From: Candidatus Collierbacteria bacterium
GTDB taxonomy: Bacteria > Patescibacteriota > Microgenomatia > UBA1400 > MFAQ01
Length of the DNA: 41,205 bases
Direction: 5' to 3'
NCBI GenBank assembly: GCA_903886255.1
Contig: CAISLM010000078.1
Coordinates: 1 to 41,205 of the forward strand
In this document: piece by piece, positions 32,370 through 40,735 of the stretch
How positions within the stretch are numbered: the stretch's first letter is position 1
Layout: every line of letters begins with the position of its first letter
Made by a program: the position numbers and the translations under genes
The notes under the pieces: model-generated
Told to the model about the DNA's origin: nothing
Seen by the model: the letters and a program-made list of their open reading frames with translations, nothing else
The model's database searches: none

Positions 32370-32792
32370 ATGTCATGGTTAATCTATGCCGTTCTTTCTG
32401 CTTTTTTCGCCGCCCTCACTGCCATTCTTGCCAAGATAGGCATCAAAGATATCGATTCCAATCTGGCTACAGCAGTTAGGACTATTGTTATCCTTCTTTT
32501 TGCCTGGGGTATAGTTTTTTTCCAAGGAACCTTTAAACAACTTTCCTCAATCTCCCGCTTTTCTCTTGTTTTTCTCATTCTCTCCGGTATCGCCACTGGC
32601 CTTTCCTGGATTTTCTATTTCCGCGCGCTCCAGCTCGGCAACGCCTCCCAGGTCGCCCCTATTGATCGGCTCAGCCTGGTTCTAACCATTATTTTAGCCA
32701 TAGTTTTATTGAAAGAAAAGGCCTCTGTTTCCGTTATTGTTGGCTCCATCGTTATGACCATCGGCGCCCTGGTTATCAGCTTTGGAAAATAA
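32370..32792 (+). CDS. single-domain EamA/DMT transporter
   Basis: This 140-aa protein has four to five membrane helices covering one EamA repeat: AVLSAFFAALTAILAKIGIK at the start, YFRALQLGNASQVAPIDRLS in the middle, and a C-terminal GSIVMTIGALVIS helix. Half-size EamA proteins are common and probably dimerise, so I do not treat it as truncated. Substrate unknown. The start MSWLIY is chosen from the -10 position. The stop overlaps the start of a 53-aa membrane protein (taATG). Confidence 0.85.
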   Translation: MSWLIYAVLSAFFAALTAILAKIGIKDIDSNLATAVRTIVILLFAWGIVFFQGTFKQLSSISRFSLVFLILSGIATGLSWIFYFRALQLGNASQVAPIDRLSLVLTIILAIVLLKEKASVSVIVGSIVMTIGALVISFGK

Positions 32793-32953
32793 TGCACTCA
32801 AAGTCAGCCTACTATCTCGCTGCCTTTATCGGAACCACAGTTGGAGGACTAATTCCCTCGCTTTGGGGTGCAGGATTTCTATCTTATTCTTCCCTTATTT
32901 TTAGCACCATTGGCGGAATCCTGGCCATTGTCATCACCTACAAATATCTTTAG
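32792..32953 (+). CDS. 53-aa membrane protein coupled to EamA
   Basis: Read directly from the sequence: MHSKSAYYL, two Gly-rich hydrophobic helices (GTTVGGLIPSLWGAGFL and STIGGILAIVITY) and a stop at 32951-32953. The ATG overlaps the EamA stop by one base, which implies translational coupling. The small Gly-zipper helices suggest a partner subunit of the transporter or a general small membrane protein. Function unknown. It is immediately convergent with the next gene. Confidence 0.6.
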   Translation: MHSKSAYYLAAFIGTTVGGLIPSLWGAGFLSYSSLIFSTIGGILAIVITYKYL

Positions 32954-33229
32954 CTAAAAACAAAGAAAGCCGCAAGGTAAATCCCCTTCCAGATACCATT
33001 TTCCCTCAAACAGCACAATTTTTACAGTTTCGCCGCTAGCTGTTTTACACGTTCCGTAATTTGCCGTTTTTTCCAGTAGTTGAGTACATCCCCGGAAAGC
33101 AAAGTAATTTTCAAACGTACTGTGTGCTTTTGCCAAATACCAGACCTGATATATTCCCATTGCCAATACCAAAGCTCCCGCTACAAGAACAACCCCAACT
33201 ATCTTTTTACTAAACAGTTTCTTTTTCAT
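32954..33229 (-). CDS. anchored small Cys-containing protein
   Basis: This 91-aa protein has a basic N-terminus, one membrane helix (about residues 9-32) and an extracytoplasmic tail with four Cys (RGCTQLLEK..YGTCKTAS, then PCGFLC). I chose the ATG at 33229 rather than the GTG codon before it because TATAAT stands 7 nt upstream on the minus strand. No family recognised. Its tail loosely resembles the 84-aa protein near 40.8 kb (a Cys, a Thr stretch, then Y..C). Confidence 0.6.
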   Translation of the reverse strand: MKKKLFSKKIVGVVLVAGALVLAMGIYQVWYLAKAHSTFENYFAFRGCTQLLEKTANYGTCKTASGETVKIVLFEGKWYLEGDLPCGFLCF

Positions 33230-33252
33230 CACCTATATTATATCAATTTCCA

Positions 33253-34008
33253 TTATTCCCCAAACATCGGACCGCTGAAATCTCCATTATTGCTATAGCC
33301 TCTCTGTTCCCAATATCCCTTAAAACTCGGGTCATTTGAGATCACAATTTTTGTCACCCATTTAACCCATTTGTATCCCCATTTACTTTCGGCCACCACC
33401 ACAAATGGAAACCCCCTTTCTGGAGGAATAACCACACCATTCATTTTGTCTGCCAATATAATATTTTGATTCATGACATAATCCAATGGTAATGAGGATG
33501 AATAACCATCATATGCATAAAAAATCACTGTATTACTACCCGGTTTAATTCCCGCTTGCATTAATAGATCCTTGAGCAATACCCCTTCCCATAATATTTT
33601 TACCGACCATCCTTCAACGCAATTCAAAGTCACTACCTTCAGATACTTATCGTGTTTCAAAACCTGATCGTATGTTAAATCTAGTTTCTTATCAACCATT
33701 CCCTCAACACCCAAAGTGTATTTGTTGACATCCACATATTGTGGCCCTTTTATCGACGTCTCAATAAAATCTGCAATCGACGATAAGTTTTGTCCCTGAT
33801 ATTCCTTTACTTCGGTACTTTTTAAAGCAATTATTGATGCCGGCGGTTGAGTCACACGCGGTAAATAAATTGCATAAAAAACAAATATCACTACCACGGC
33901 CGTCACTAGAATAATCACTATCGATTTAACCACCCTACTAACTCCGCCTTTTTTATTACCGGTTCCCGCCGGCTTAGAAACCGAGAATGGCATCTTTAGA
34001 ATAAACAT
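33253..34008 (-). CDS. membrane-anchored molybdopterin-type oxidoreductase domain
   Basis: This 251-aa protein has one N-terminal membrane helix (about residues 27-50) and an extracytoplasmic domain of the sulfite-oxidase/MsrP type. The motif VVTLNCVEGWSV includes the Cys that ligates Mo in the family, followed by WEGVLLKDLL, YDGYSSSLPLDY and RGFPFVVVAESKWGYKWVKWV. The dimerisation domain is absent. It has no twin-arginine signal, although such proteins normally travel by Tat and tatAC is in this window. It lies 27 bp downstream of the Lipoprotein_15-like gene region on the same strand. The N-terminal start is uncertain (ATG 33993 is an alternative). Confidence 0.82.
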   Translation of the reverse strand: MFILKMPFSVSKPAGTGNKKGGVSRVVKSIVIILVTAVVVIFVFYAIYLPRVTQPPASIIALKSTEVKEYQGQNLSSIADFIETSIKGPQYVDVNKYTLGVEGMVDKKLDLTYDQVLKHDKYLKVVTLNCVEGWSVKILWEGVLLKDLLMQAGIKPGSNTVIFYAYDGYSSSLPLDYVMNQNIILADKMNGVVIPPERGFPFVVVAESKWGYKWVKWVTKIVISNDPSFKGYWEQRGYSNNGDFSGPMFGE

Positions 34009-34035
34009 TCAACATTCCACGATTTGGCATTCGTT

Positions 34036-34551
34036 TTAAAGCTTAACAATATGCCAAATTCCTCCAACGCCGTCTCCCAACATATCACCCGCCTTGGCGT
34101 CCTTGGAATAGTGGTACAGTGGTTTGCCCATCCATGAATATTGTATCGATCCGTCTTGTCTGGTAAATATACCCATATAACTTTGCGTTGTCGTCTTCGA
34201 AGTAGCCTTATATGGAGGCCAGATCGTCATACAGCTCCCTGAGCAGTTACTCACACTGGGCTGATCGTTATCAAATGTATACAGTGTCATTCCCTTTAGG
34301 TCAGTCAAATACGAAACCTTCGCTGAATTAGTTTTTTCCATTGTCACATTTGTTGCCGCCGGAACGATTGATACCATTGGTGTTACAGTCGCCATCATTT
34401 CTTGAGTTGGAGTTGCACCCTGATACATGTTTGTCGTCCCGTTATTTTTCATCATGAAATAGTAGTAGATTATTCCATAAATAACCAAGCCGATAACTAT
34501 ATAAATCAATACCCATTGCCAAACCGATTTCTTTTTTCCTCCATACTCCAT
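34036..34551 (-). CDS. anchored Lipoprotein_15 (secreted repeat) protein
   Basis: This 171-aa protein starts at MEYGGKKKSVWQW; the longer frame begins with TTG, and a TATACA box 7 nt before the ATG supports the shorter form. It has one membrane helix, a Thr/Met/Pro linker, then a domain with LTDLKGMTLYTFDNDQPSVS, CSGSCMTIWPPY, TRQDGSIQYSWMGKPLYHY and GDGVGGIWHIV. These are the signatures of the 'secreted repeat of unknown function' family. It is often encoded with redox proteins and here precedes the molybdopterin-type gene (27 bp gap), so the two are probably one unit. Confidence 0.85.
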   Translation of the reverse strand: MEYGGKKKSVWQWVLIYIVIGLVIYGIIYYYFMMKNNGTTNMYQGATPTQEMMATVTPMVSIVPAATNVTMEKTNSAKVSYLTDLKGMTLYTFDNDQPSVSNCSGSCMTIWPPYKATSKTTTQSYMGIFTRQDGSIQYSWMGKPLYHYSKDAKAGDMLGDGVGGIWHIVKL

Positions 34552-34646
34552 ATACTTTTGTATAATTTCTAACAATTTAATTATTACACTAATAAATATA
34601 TTAAAGCAATACTTTATGCGTATTTTTGGTAAGATAAAGTACAGTC

Positions 34647-35819
34647 ATGAAAATAAATAAATATTCCGCTCTTCGCTTTATCGTCTTAATCGGCATCGTA
34701 AATATGTTTGCCGACATGACATATGAGGGATCAAGAAGTATCACCGGCCCTTTTATGGGATTACTTGGCGCCAGTGCTTTAACTATAAGTATTACTGCCG
34801 GCCTCGGCGAATTCTTTGGCTACAGTCTGCGCTTTTTTACAGGCTATCTAGCCGACAAAACTAAAAAATATTGGTTATCGGCTTTCGTTGGCTATGCCAT
34901 CAACATGCTTGCTGTTCCTGCCCTGGCTCTTGCCGGCAATTGGCCCATGGCAGCGATATTAATTATTGCCGAACGGACTGGCCGTGCGATCCGTAGACCT
35001 GCCGTTGAGGCAATGCTTTCCTATACCGCCAAAGAAGTTGGCGCCGGTAAAGTTTTCGGAATCAACGAAGCACTCGACCAAACCGGGGCTACCATTGGTC
35101 CACTAATTGTGGCTTTAGTTCTCTACTTAAAAGGTGGTTATAAAGATGGCTTTGCTATTTTACTTATTTCTGCGCTCCTCTGTCTAGCCACCTTAGTAGT
35201 CGCCAGGATCATGTTTGCCAACCCACGAGACCTCTCACTTCGAGAACAACCCGCTCCACTTCAAACGAAGGGGTACTCTAAAGCTTTTTGGTTATTTGTC
35301 CTTGCTGGAGCTCTAATCGCCACAGGCGCCACCGATTTTGCTCTGATCTCTTATCATTTTCAACAAGTTGGTAGTGTCACCTTACATTTCATACCTTTAT
35401 TTTATGCAGTTGCTATGGCCACAGGAGCCATCACCGCTTTATTTTTTGGCCGGCTTTATGACAAAATCGGTATCCACAGCGTCACCATTGCTTTTTTTAT
35501 TGCCACTTTTTCCCTTCCCCTTGCTATCTTCGGCGGTTTTTGGATAGCCCTTATCGGAATTGCTCTCTGGGGAGTTGGTCTTGGAGCCCAAGACACTCTT
35601 TTAAAAGCTGTACTTGTTCCTGAAGTTCCCATCGATAAACGAAGTACGGCTTTTGGTATTTTTGATGGAATCTATGGAATTACCTGGCTGCTTGGGAATA
35701 TTCCCGTCGGTATTCTCTACTCTATTTCCTTGCCTGCGGTTGTGATCTTTTCTATGCTTTTCCAATTTTCCGCCTTACCGGTTTTTTACCTCGCCGATCA
35801 TTTCAAAAACCACATTTAA
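34647..35819 (+). CDS. MFS transporter
   Basis: This 390-aa protein has about twelve hydrophobic helices in two halves. The cytoplasmic loop after helix 2 reads GYLADKTKKYW (cf. MFS motif G-x-x-x-D-x-x-g-r-r), and a second copy reads FGRLYDKIGIHSV in the other half. It also has RTGRAIRRPAVEAML, seen in a subgroup of uncharacterised MFS proteins. Substrate unknown. A -10-like TAAAGT lies 6 nt before the ATG, again leaderless. The last 4 bp overlap the convergent DUF2061 gene. Confidence 0.88.
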   Translation: MKINKYSALRFIVLIGIVNMFADMTYEGSRSITGPFMGLLGASALTISITAGLGEFFGYSLRFFTGYLADKTKKYWLSAFVGYAINMLAVPALALAGNWPMAAILIIAERTGRAIRRPAVEAMLSYTAKEVGAGKVFGINEALDQTGATIGPLIVALVLYLKGGYKDGFAILLISALLCLATLVVARIMFANPRDLSLREQPAPLQTKGYSKAFWLFVLAGALIATGATDFALISYHFQQVGSVTLHFIPLFYAVAMATGAITALFFGRLYDKIGIHSVTIAFFIATFSLPLAIFGGFWIALIGIALWGVGLGAQDTLLKAVLVPEVPIDKRSTAFGIFDGIYGITWLLGNIPVGILYSISLPAVVIFSMLFQFSALPVFYLADHFKNHI

Positions 35820-36031
35820 CCACCTTTTCCCCAACGAATTCTGTTCCAAACACGTTCGTGAAAATAATAAAGAATCGTACTTGAAAAGTTGGAAAAGAAT
35901 ATAACAGTGATCGCCACATCGTATCTATGAGTAATTGAATAAATAATTATTCCGTCAGAAATTAGAACTAGTATCCTAAAAGTTATTGATTTAACCAAAG
36001 ATCTCTTTGAGTGTTCACTAAATTTTGCCAT
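35816..36031 (-). CDS. DUF2061 membrane protein
   Basis: This 71-aa protein has the DUF2061 pattern: KRSLVKSITFRILVLISDGI, a TH/TG turn, a second helix, and the C-terminal ILYYFHERVWNRIRWGKG. Two membrane helices. Function unknown. It is convergent with the MFS gene, overlapping by 4 bp. Confidence 0.85.
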   Translation of the reverse strand: MAKFSEHSKRSLVKSITFRILVLISDGIIIYSITHRYDVAITVIFFSNFSSTILYYFHERVWNRIRWGKGG

Positions 36032-36091
36032 ATTTCTATCTCAAAAGTATTCGTTGCGATATATTATCGTGGTAATTCATATTACAATAAA

Positions 36092-36120
36092 TTGACACTG
36101 GCATTAAAAAATAATAGTAT
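36092..36120 (+). promoter_or_regulatory. promoter of the 184-aa secreted protein gene
   Basis: TTGACA (36092-36097), 17-bp spacer, TAGTAT (36115-36120), 6 nt before the ATG at 36127. This is the clearest two-box promoter in the window that gives a leaderless transcript. Confidence 0.75.
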
Positions 36121-36126
36121 GAAATC

Positions 36127-36681
36127 ATGAGTAAGGTTTGTGGATTTGCAAAAATAATTATCCTATCCATCCTTTTTGTTTTAATTGCTTCCCCTGTCAT
36201 GGCTCAGACCGACACTAATATGAACATTCCGGCCATGGTTAAGCCCATCACGAACGTCTCTCCTGCAAAAATTGCTGCCTGCAAAACAAAAGAAGCCGTT
36301 GTCAAAACTCGCATGAAACAATTAACTGAGCTTGTCAACACCATGGTCGCCACCTTTGATGACATTGCCGGCAGAGTCGAAACTTATTATTCCAAGATGG
36401 TGATTCCTACGGGAAAGACAGTTACAAACTACGATACTCTTGCGGGTGCCATCACTTCTCAAAAAACTTCTGTCAAAGCCAGGCTTAGTCAAACAGAAAC
36501 AGATGTTGATAATTTCAACTGCACCAACGAAAACCCTAAAACTTTAATAAACCAATTTAAAGCCGATATGCAGGCTGAAAAAACAGATTTAAAAAATTAC
36601 CGAACTTCAATCACCGACCTCATCGTCGCAATAAAAACAGTTTCTCGCACAGCACAAAATACACCAACAAACACAAAATAA
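36127..36681 (+). CDS. secreted helical protein
   Basis: This 184-aa protein has a good Sec signal peptide (hydrophobic core IIILSILFVLIASPV, cleavage near MAQ). A helical, probably coiled-coil mature part follows (RMKQLTELVNTMVATFDDIA, then TSVKARLSQTETDVDNF) with two Cys, one in AACKT and one in NCTNE. Similar small secreted proteins occur widely in CPR genomes with unknown function. Followed after 8 bp by another anchored protein gene on the same strand. Confidence 0.7.
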   Translation: MSKVCGFAKIIILSILFVLIASPVMAQTDTNMNIPAMVKPITNVSPAKIAACKTKEAVVKTRMKQLTELVNTMVATFDDIAGRVETYYSKMVIPTGKTVTNYDTLAGAITSQKTSVKARLSQTETDVDNFNCTNENPKTLINQFKADMQAEKTDLKNYRTSITDLIVAIKTVSRTAQNTPTNTK

Positions 36682-36689
36682 ATAATTTT

Positions 36690-36956
36690 ATGGCAAAGAA
36701 AGACAACGGGGTTACGTTCAAAACAATCGTATTATTTTTATTAATTGTTGTTGTTTCAGTTCTCGCCTACTTGTCGGGGGCCAAAAAGAACACTCAGCAA
36801 TCTGTAAAAACACCGATCAATCAACCCACCCCCACTGTTCAAAAGACTCCGGTCCCCGGTGATCTTGATCAAGCTCAAGATCAGCTTAACACAGTAAATA
36901 TTGACAGCGTTGATTCGGGAATCAATCAAATAAATTCTCAAGTTAGTAGCTTTTAG
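36690..36956 (+). CDS. small single-pass membrane protein
   Basis: This 88-aa protein has one N-terminal helix (about residues 9-27), a Pro/Thr/Gln linker (NQPTPTVQKTPVPGD) and a short polar C-terminal helix with repeated Q-x-N-x-V-x-S-type residues (LNTVNIDSVDSGINQINSQV). It is co-transcribed with the 184-aa secreted protein (8-bp gap) and may be its membrane partner. Function unknown. Confidence 0.65.
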   Translation: MAKKDNGVTFKTIVLFLLIVVVSVLAYLSGAKKNTQQSVKTPINQPTPTVQKTPVPGDLDQAQDQLNTVNIDSVDSGINQINSQVSSF

Positions 36957-36968
36957 TCATTCTCTTTA

Positions 36969-38351
36969 TCACAGGCATTGTCCTGGATAAACAGGAGAGC
37001 ATCCGACCACCCAAGGACCATCCAAAGCATTCATATCTTTCAAATGTTTGTCTAGTTCTTGCTCCAACTCATAAGCTTTTTTTGGTTCTTTATCTTCCAA
37101 ATTTATTTGCTCACCAGGATCATTTTTTAAGTTGTACAGCTCTCTTCCCGAGTTTTCCAAAGTTAGAATAAACTTCCAGCCATCTGGGGTTTGCACTGCT
37201 CGTTTGTGAGTATACAAACGATAATCGGTTTCCATAAATATATCACGGGACAAATCTGCCCCATTTAGGCTTGGGGTTAAATCAATCCCCTTCACTTGTG
37301 CAGGAACGGGATTATTAATGCCAACCAATTTCAAGATTGTTGGCATAATATCGATGGTCGAAACCAAGCTCATAATTTTTTTACCGGTATTCTGTCCCGG
37401 CAAATGAATCGCAAACAAAACATCAACCAGTTCTCCATATAATGTATGACCATGGTCAAGACGCTGATGCTCGTAAAATTCAGTTCCGTGGTCGCTAAAC
37501 ACAACTATGGCAGTGTTATCCATTACCCCCATCTTTTTAATTTGTTCCATAAACGAATTAAACTCAAAGTCCATCCGGTTAATTTTTTCATCATAAATAG
37601 CCCTCCAAAAAGAAACATCTTGAAGAGAAAGATTAAGTTTTCCGTTTTTCAGTCCTTCCTCACGCAGTGTCGCTTGTTCTGCCGGACTCCCCGTAAACTG
37701 CCCGGTATATGGTTGGGTTACATAGCGATAGTCAAAACCACTCGCCGGTGCATATTGTCCGTGAACATCATACCCATGCAAAAAAAGAAAAAACTTTTTA
37801 TCTTTATTTTTAGCCAGCCAATCTAACGCCTTCGGTACACTTCCATCAAATCCCCCAAATGCCTGTGCGTCATAGTATTCATCAAATCCTTGACTAAATC
37901 CAAACTGTTTCCCCACACCGGAATCACCTGTAAAGCCGCCGGTAACATAACCATTATTTTTAAATATTTCTGCTAAAGTAACTGCGGACGGCGTCAGTTG
38001 TTTTAGATTAGCAACGGTTCCGGATTTTGAAGCAGGATCATAATCAAGAAATTTATTTACCACCTTATGCTCACTTGGAAACATCGAGGTAAAAATAGAC
38101 ATATGAGTTGGTACTGTCCACGAAGATGGGCTGATGGTATTCATAAACAGATAAGAACTGTCTAGAAAACCATCAAGATTAGGGGTTGTCTTCAAGGCAT
38201 AGCCGTATTCCGCCAAATGTTTTGCCTGCAATCCATCAATCGAAATCAATATTACATTCTGCGGCTTTTTATCAAACTTCAAACGAGTGGTTTCTGTATA
38301 AATGACAATTGCACCGATAATCAACAAAAACAAAAAAAATATCTTTTTCAT
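36969..38351 (-). CDS. sulfatase-fold (alkaline phosphatase superfamily) enzyme 1
   Basis: This 460-aa protein has an N-terminal membrane anchor, then the metal-binding start VILISIDGLQAKHLAEYGY, TPNLDGFL, and the nucleophile region SSWTVPTHMSIFTSMFPSEH. The canonical sulfatase motif C/S-x-P-x-R is replaced by T79-V-P-T-H83, so there is no formylglycine; a Thr nucleophile as in phosphotransferases of this superfamily (LtaS type) is more likely. Later ligands are seen in FSDHGTEFYEH and LDHGHTLYGE. It is extracytoplasmic and may act on envelope phospho-groups. It lies 4 bp after the second such gene. Confidence 0.85.
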   Translation of the reverse strand: MKKIFFLFLLIIGAIVIYTETTRLKFDKKPQNVILISIDGLQAKHLAEYGYALKTTPNLDGFLDSSYLFMNTISPSSWTVPTHMSIFTSMFPSEHKVVNKFLDYDPASKSGTVANLKQLTPSAVTLAEIFKNNGYVTGGFTGDSGVGKQFGFSQGFDEYYDAQAFGGFDGSVPKALDWLAKNKDKKFFLFLHGYDVHGQYAPASGFDYRYVTQPYTGQFTGSPAEQATLREEGLKNGKLNLSLQDVSFWRAIYDEKINRMDFEFNSFMEQIKKMGVMDNTAIVVFSDHGTEFYEHQRLDHGHTLYGELVDVLFAIHLPGQNTGKKIMSLVSTIDIMPTILKLVGINNPVPAQVKGIDLTPSLNGADLSRDIFMETDYRLYTHKRAVQTPDGWKFILTLENSGRELYNLKNDPGEQINLEDKEPKKAYELEQELDKHLKDMNALDGPWVVGCSPVYPGQCL

Positions 38352-38355
38352 AAAA

Positions 38356-39816
38356 TTATGGATATGGTATTAGCTTATTGTAATCGAGTTGTTGTATTGT
38401 GGAATTGAGTTTTCTCGCCTCTTGCATTCTGGTTCTAAAGGCCAAAACTTCACTTCTTAATGTTTCCTCTTCTTTATAACCCTTGCCAATCAGGTTATGT
38501 TGTTCCATTGGGTCATTATTCAAATTGTAGAATTCGTCCATGTTATTTGTGTCGCTCACCAGCATCTGTGTGAAAAAACTCTCTACTGTCTTAGAAGTAA
38601 TGGTTTTCTTTTTATCCGGGTTTCGGAGGATATATTTCCACTCTCCTTTGGTAATCGCGTATTCGTCAAATGGGGCTCGTTCCGTAAAAATACTTCTATT
38701 TAGGTCTCCTTTTTCTCCTTGAAGTATTGGCATCAAACTCTCACCATCGATTGTTTCAGGAGAAGGAATATTCAGCATACTAAGAATCGTTGGCATAATA
38801 TCCAGTGAAGACACCGCCTCTTTTATCCGAGAAGGGTTTAACGATGGATAAATAAACACCAGGGGAACTTTAATATTGTTGTTGTAAATATCACCATGAA
38901 ATAAATATCCGTGTTCTTTCAAATCCTCCCCATGCTCAGCACTAATAATAAATAAAGTATCCTCATATACCGGATTATTTTGAATTGAGCTAAAGAAAAG
39001 CTTCAGCTGATCATCTACATAGGCTATTCCCGTATCATATGAGGCCTTTAAATAGTCCACATCCACCGGCCTAAAAGGCGTGGCAATAAATTTCCCCGAT
39101 TCCGTCCCGGTTGAATTATCTGGAGTGTAAAGAGTTGTTTTTGTCTGCCAACTTTTCGACCAAATCGAATCATCAATAAATGGGCCTGTATATTTCCCTT
39201 TGTAATATGTTGTATTTGCCGGCATATATGGAATGTGCACATCATAAATATGCCAAAAAAGAAAAGATTGATCTTGGTGGCCATTTATCCAAGATGAAAC
39301 AGTACCCCTAGTTTCTGCAATATTTTTTAAATCGGTGTTTATAGAATATGTTTGGAACTTGCTGCTCCATCCAAAAGTCTTCCACAAACTAGGCGAAACA
39401 AAAGCTGCAGTACTAAATCCATAGGTATTCAAAATCTCCGGAAGAATATGAATTTTTTCGTCAATCGGCGTCACCCACCTTGTTACATTATTTTCTGATG
39501 GATATAAGCCGGAGAAAATTGCCGCATCTGTTTGAAACGTCAAATAACCTGGCGCAATTGCATTATCAAAAACAACACCTTTTCTAAAGAGAGAATCCAA
39601 AAATGGAGTTGTATTTTTACTGTATCCATAAATTCCCATATGGTCTGATCTCAATGAATCTATGTTTATGAGAACAATATGTTTAGGGGTAATCTGTTTT
39701 TGCAAAGACAGCGACCCGGTATTCTTTTTTGCAAACTGTATCACCAGCAAACCAATAAAAAAAATACCAACTATTAAAACAAACCCAAAACCAACTTTCC
39801 CCAATTTACATTTCAT
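38356..39816 (-). CDS. sulfatase-fold enzyme 2, more diverged active site
   Basis: This 486-aa protein has an anchor helix and the fold landmarks HIVLINIDSLRSDHMGIYGY, TPFLDSLF, then YLTFQTDAAIFSGLYPSENN. The nucleophile motif is T93-F-Q-T-D97, lacking both the Pro and the Arg/His of sulfatases. The usual DHG metal motif reads AEHGEDLKEHG, followed by LFHGDIYNNNI. It is still likely a phospho- or sulfo-ester enzyme, but activity is less certain than for its neighbour. It is translationally coupled to the upstream 53-aa gene (ATGA overlap) and followed 4 bp later by enzyme 1. Confidence 0.82.
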   Translation of the reverse strand: MKCKLGKVGFGFVLIVGIFFIGLLVIQFAKKNTGSLSLQKQITPKHIVLINIDSLRSDHMGIYGYSKNTTPFLDSLFRKGVVFDNAIAPGYLTFQTDAAIFSGLYPSENNVTRWVTPIDEKIHILPEILNTYGFSTAAFVSPSLWKTFGWSSKFQTYSINTDLKNIAETRGTVSSWINGHQDQSFLFWHIYDVHIPYMPANTTYYKGKYTGPFIDDSIWSKSWQTKTTLYTPDNSTGTESGKFIATPFRPVDVDYLKASYDTGIAYVDDQLKLFFSSIQNNPVYEDTLFIISAEHGEDLKEHGYLFHGDIYNNNIKVPLVFIYPSLNPSRIKEAVSSLDIMPTILSMLNIPSPETIDGESLMPILQGEKGDLNRSIFTERAPFDEYAITKGEWKYILRNPDKKKTITSKTVESFFTQMLVSDTNNMDEFYNLNNDPMEQHNLIGKGYKEEETLRSEVLAFRTRMQEARKLNSTIQQLDYNKLIPYP

Positions 39817-39974
39817 ATCTTCATTCCCCTTTTGTTTATTTCCTCCAGTATTTTTCCCTCAATTGGTCTACACTCACAATTCTTCACATGGGCCAGATGC
39901 CATTTTATCCTTTCGTCAATAGATGGATTTTTTGGCATTTTGTTATTCTTGTGCCAATCAACATTTAGTTTCAT
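39813..39974 (-). CDS. 53-aa conserved small protein (WH / CxCR type)
   Basis: Read directly from the minus strand: MKLNVDWHKNNKMPKNPSID, then ERIKWHLAHVKNCECRPI and a short helix. The pattern WH..N.MPKN....RI.WH..H...C.CR resembles small proteins I know from CPR and archaeal genomes. The two WH pairs and CxC could bind a metal; this is inference. Its stop overlaps the ATG of sulfatase-fold enzyme 2 (ATGA), so it is co-translated. No Shine-Dalgarno. Confidence 0.7.
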   Translation of the reverse strand: MKLNVDWHKNNKMPKNPSIDERIKWHLAHVKNCECRPIEGKILEEINKRGMKI

Positions 39975-40027
39975 AAGAACATTTTACATTTAATTTAACC
40001 GATATCTGACGATAATCAGCTCCGTGC

Positions 40028-40678
40028 TTATTTTCTCCCAAAAGATAAATTGTTTCTTTTTCTTATGTATAGTAAAAATCCACCCATTGGAATCACATAC
40101 AGCAACGTTCCCCACAAAATTGGATCAATATTAATTAATGCTGTTCCATGGAGACCAAACCATTTACCGATGCTATAAATTTCCCATGGTTGGCGACCCA
40201 GGAAGTGTTGAAAATACTCATGTATCATTTTAGGAATAATTAACACCACCAGCATAATTATTTTCTCTGTTAAGTCAAAATTGAGTTGTTTCTTTTTAGA
40301 AAGCCCAAAAATAATCAAGCATAAAATAACGAAGTTCTCAAAAACGTTGGGGAAAATGAAAAGAGTTGGTCTCCAGCCGGTAATCCAAAAAACCGCATCG
40401 CCTACCATCCGATAAACAAAGAAGCTAAGCGCCACTCGACGCGCCCACACATCTTCCCATTTTCTTACAATCCAAACCACAAACAAAAATGAATAAGCGT
40501 CTAATGCCTTATCCCAGTTTTGATAGATTGCATTTTTTTGAGCTGTATCTATGCCAATAATATTCCAATCATTAATATCGGCAAACATAGAAGCAAACAT
40601 TCCCCACAAAGGAAAAAACAAAATTAGAATCGGAACAAGTAACCGCACCAAAGTTACATACCACGGAATAAAGTTCAT
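40028..40678 (-). CDS. multi-pass membrane protein, unknown
   Basis: This 216-aa protein has about five or six hydrophobic helices and conserved-looking polar spots (VRKWEDVWARRVAL, FPNVFENFVIL, PKMIHEYFQHFLGRQPWE). I do not recognise a family. A promoter TTGACT-17-TATATG is visible on the minus strand, with the -10 about 8 nt before the ATG. It is 53 bp upstream of the 53-aa gene on the same strand and may be co-transcribed with the sulfatase-fold genes. Confidence 0.6.
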   Translation of the reverse strand: MNFIPWYVTLVRLLVPILILFFPLWGMFASMFADINDWNIIGIDTAQKNAIYQNWDKALDAYSFLFVVWIVRKWEDVWARRVALSFFVYRMVGDAVFWITGWRPTLFIFPNVFENFVILCLIIFGLSKKKQLNFDLTEKIIMLVVLIIPKMIHEYFQHFLGRQPWEIYSIGKWFGLHGTALINIDPILWGTLLYVIPMGGFLLYIRKRNNLSFGRK

Positions 40679-40735
40679 TTCATAATCATATAATTCCCCT
40701 GAGAATTCCAGTCAAGTTGTCTTATTAATACCAAA

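Noticed and set aside
32370..32792. EamA gene as a truncated pseudogene
   Set aside because: Single-repeat EamA proteins of about 140 residues are a normal form, the frame is clean, and a matching -10 box sits at its start.
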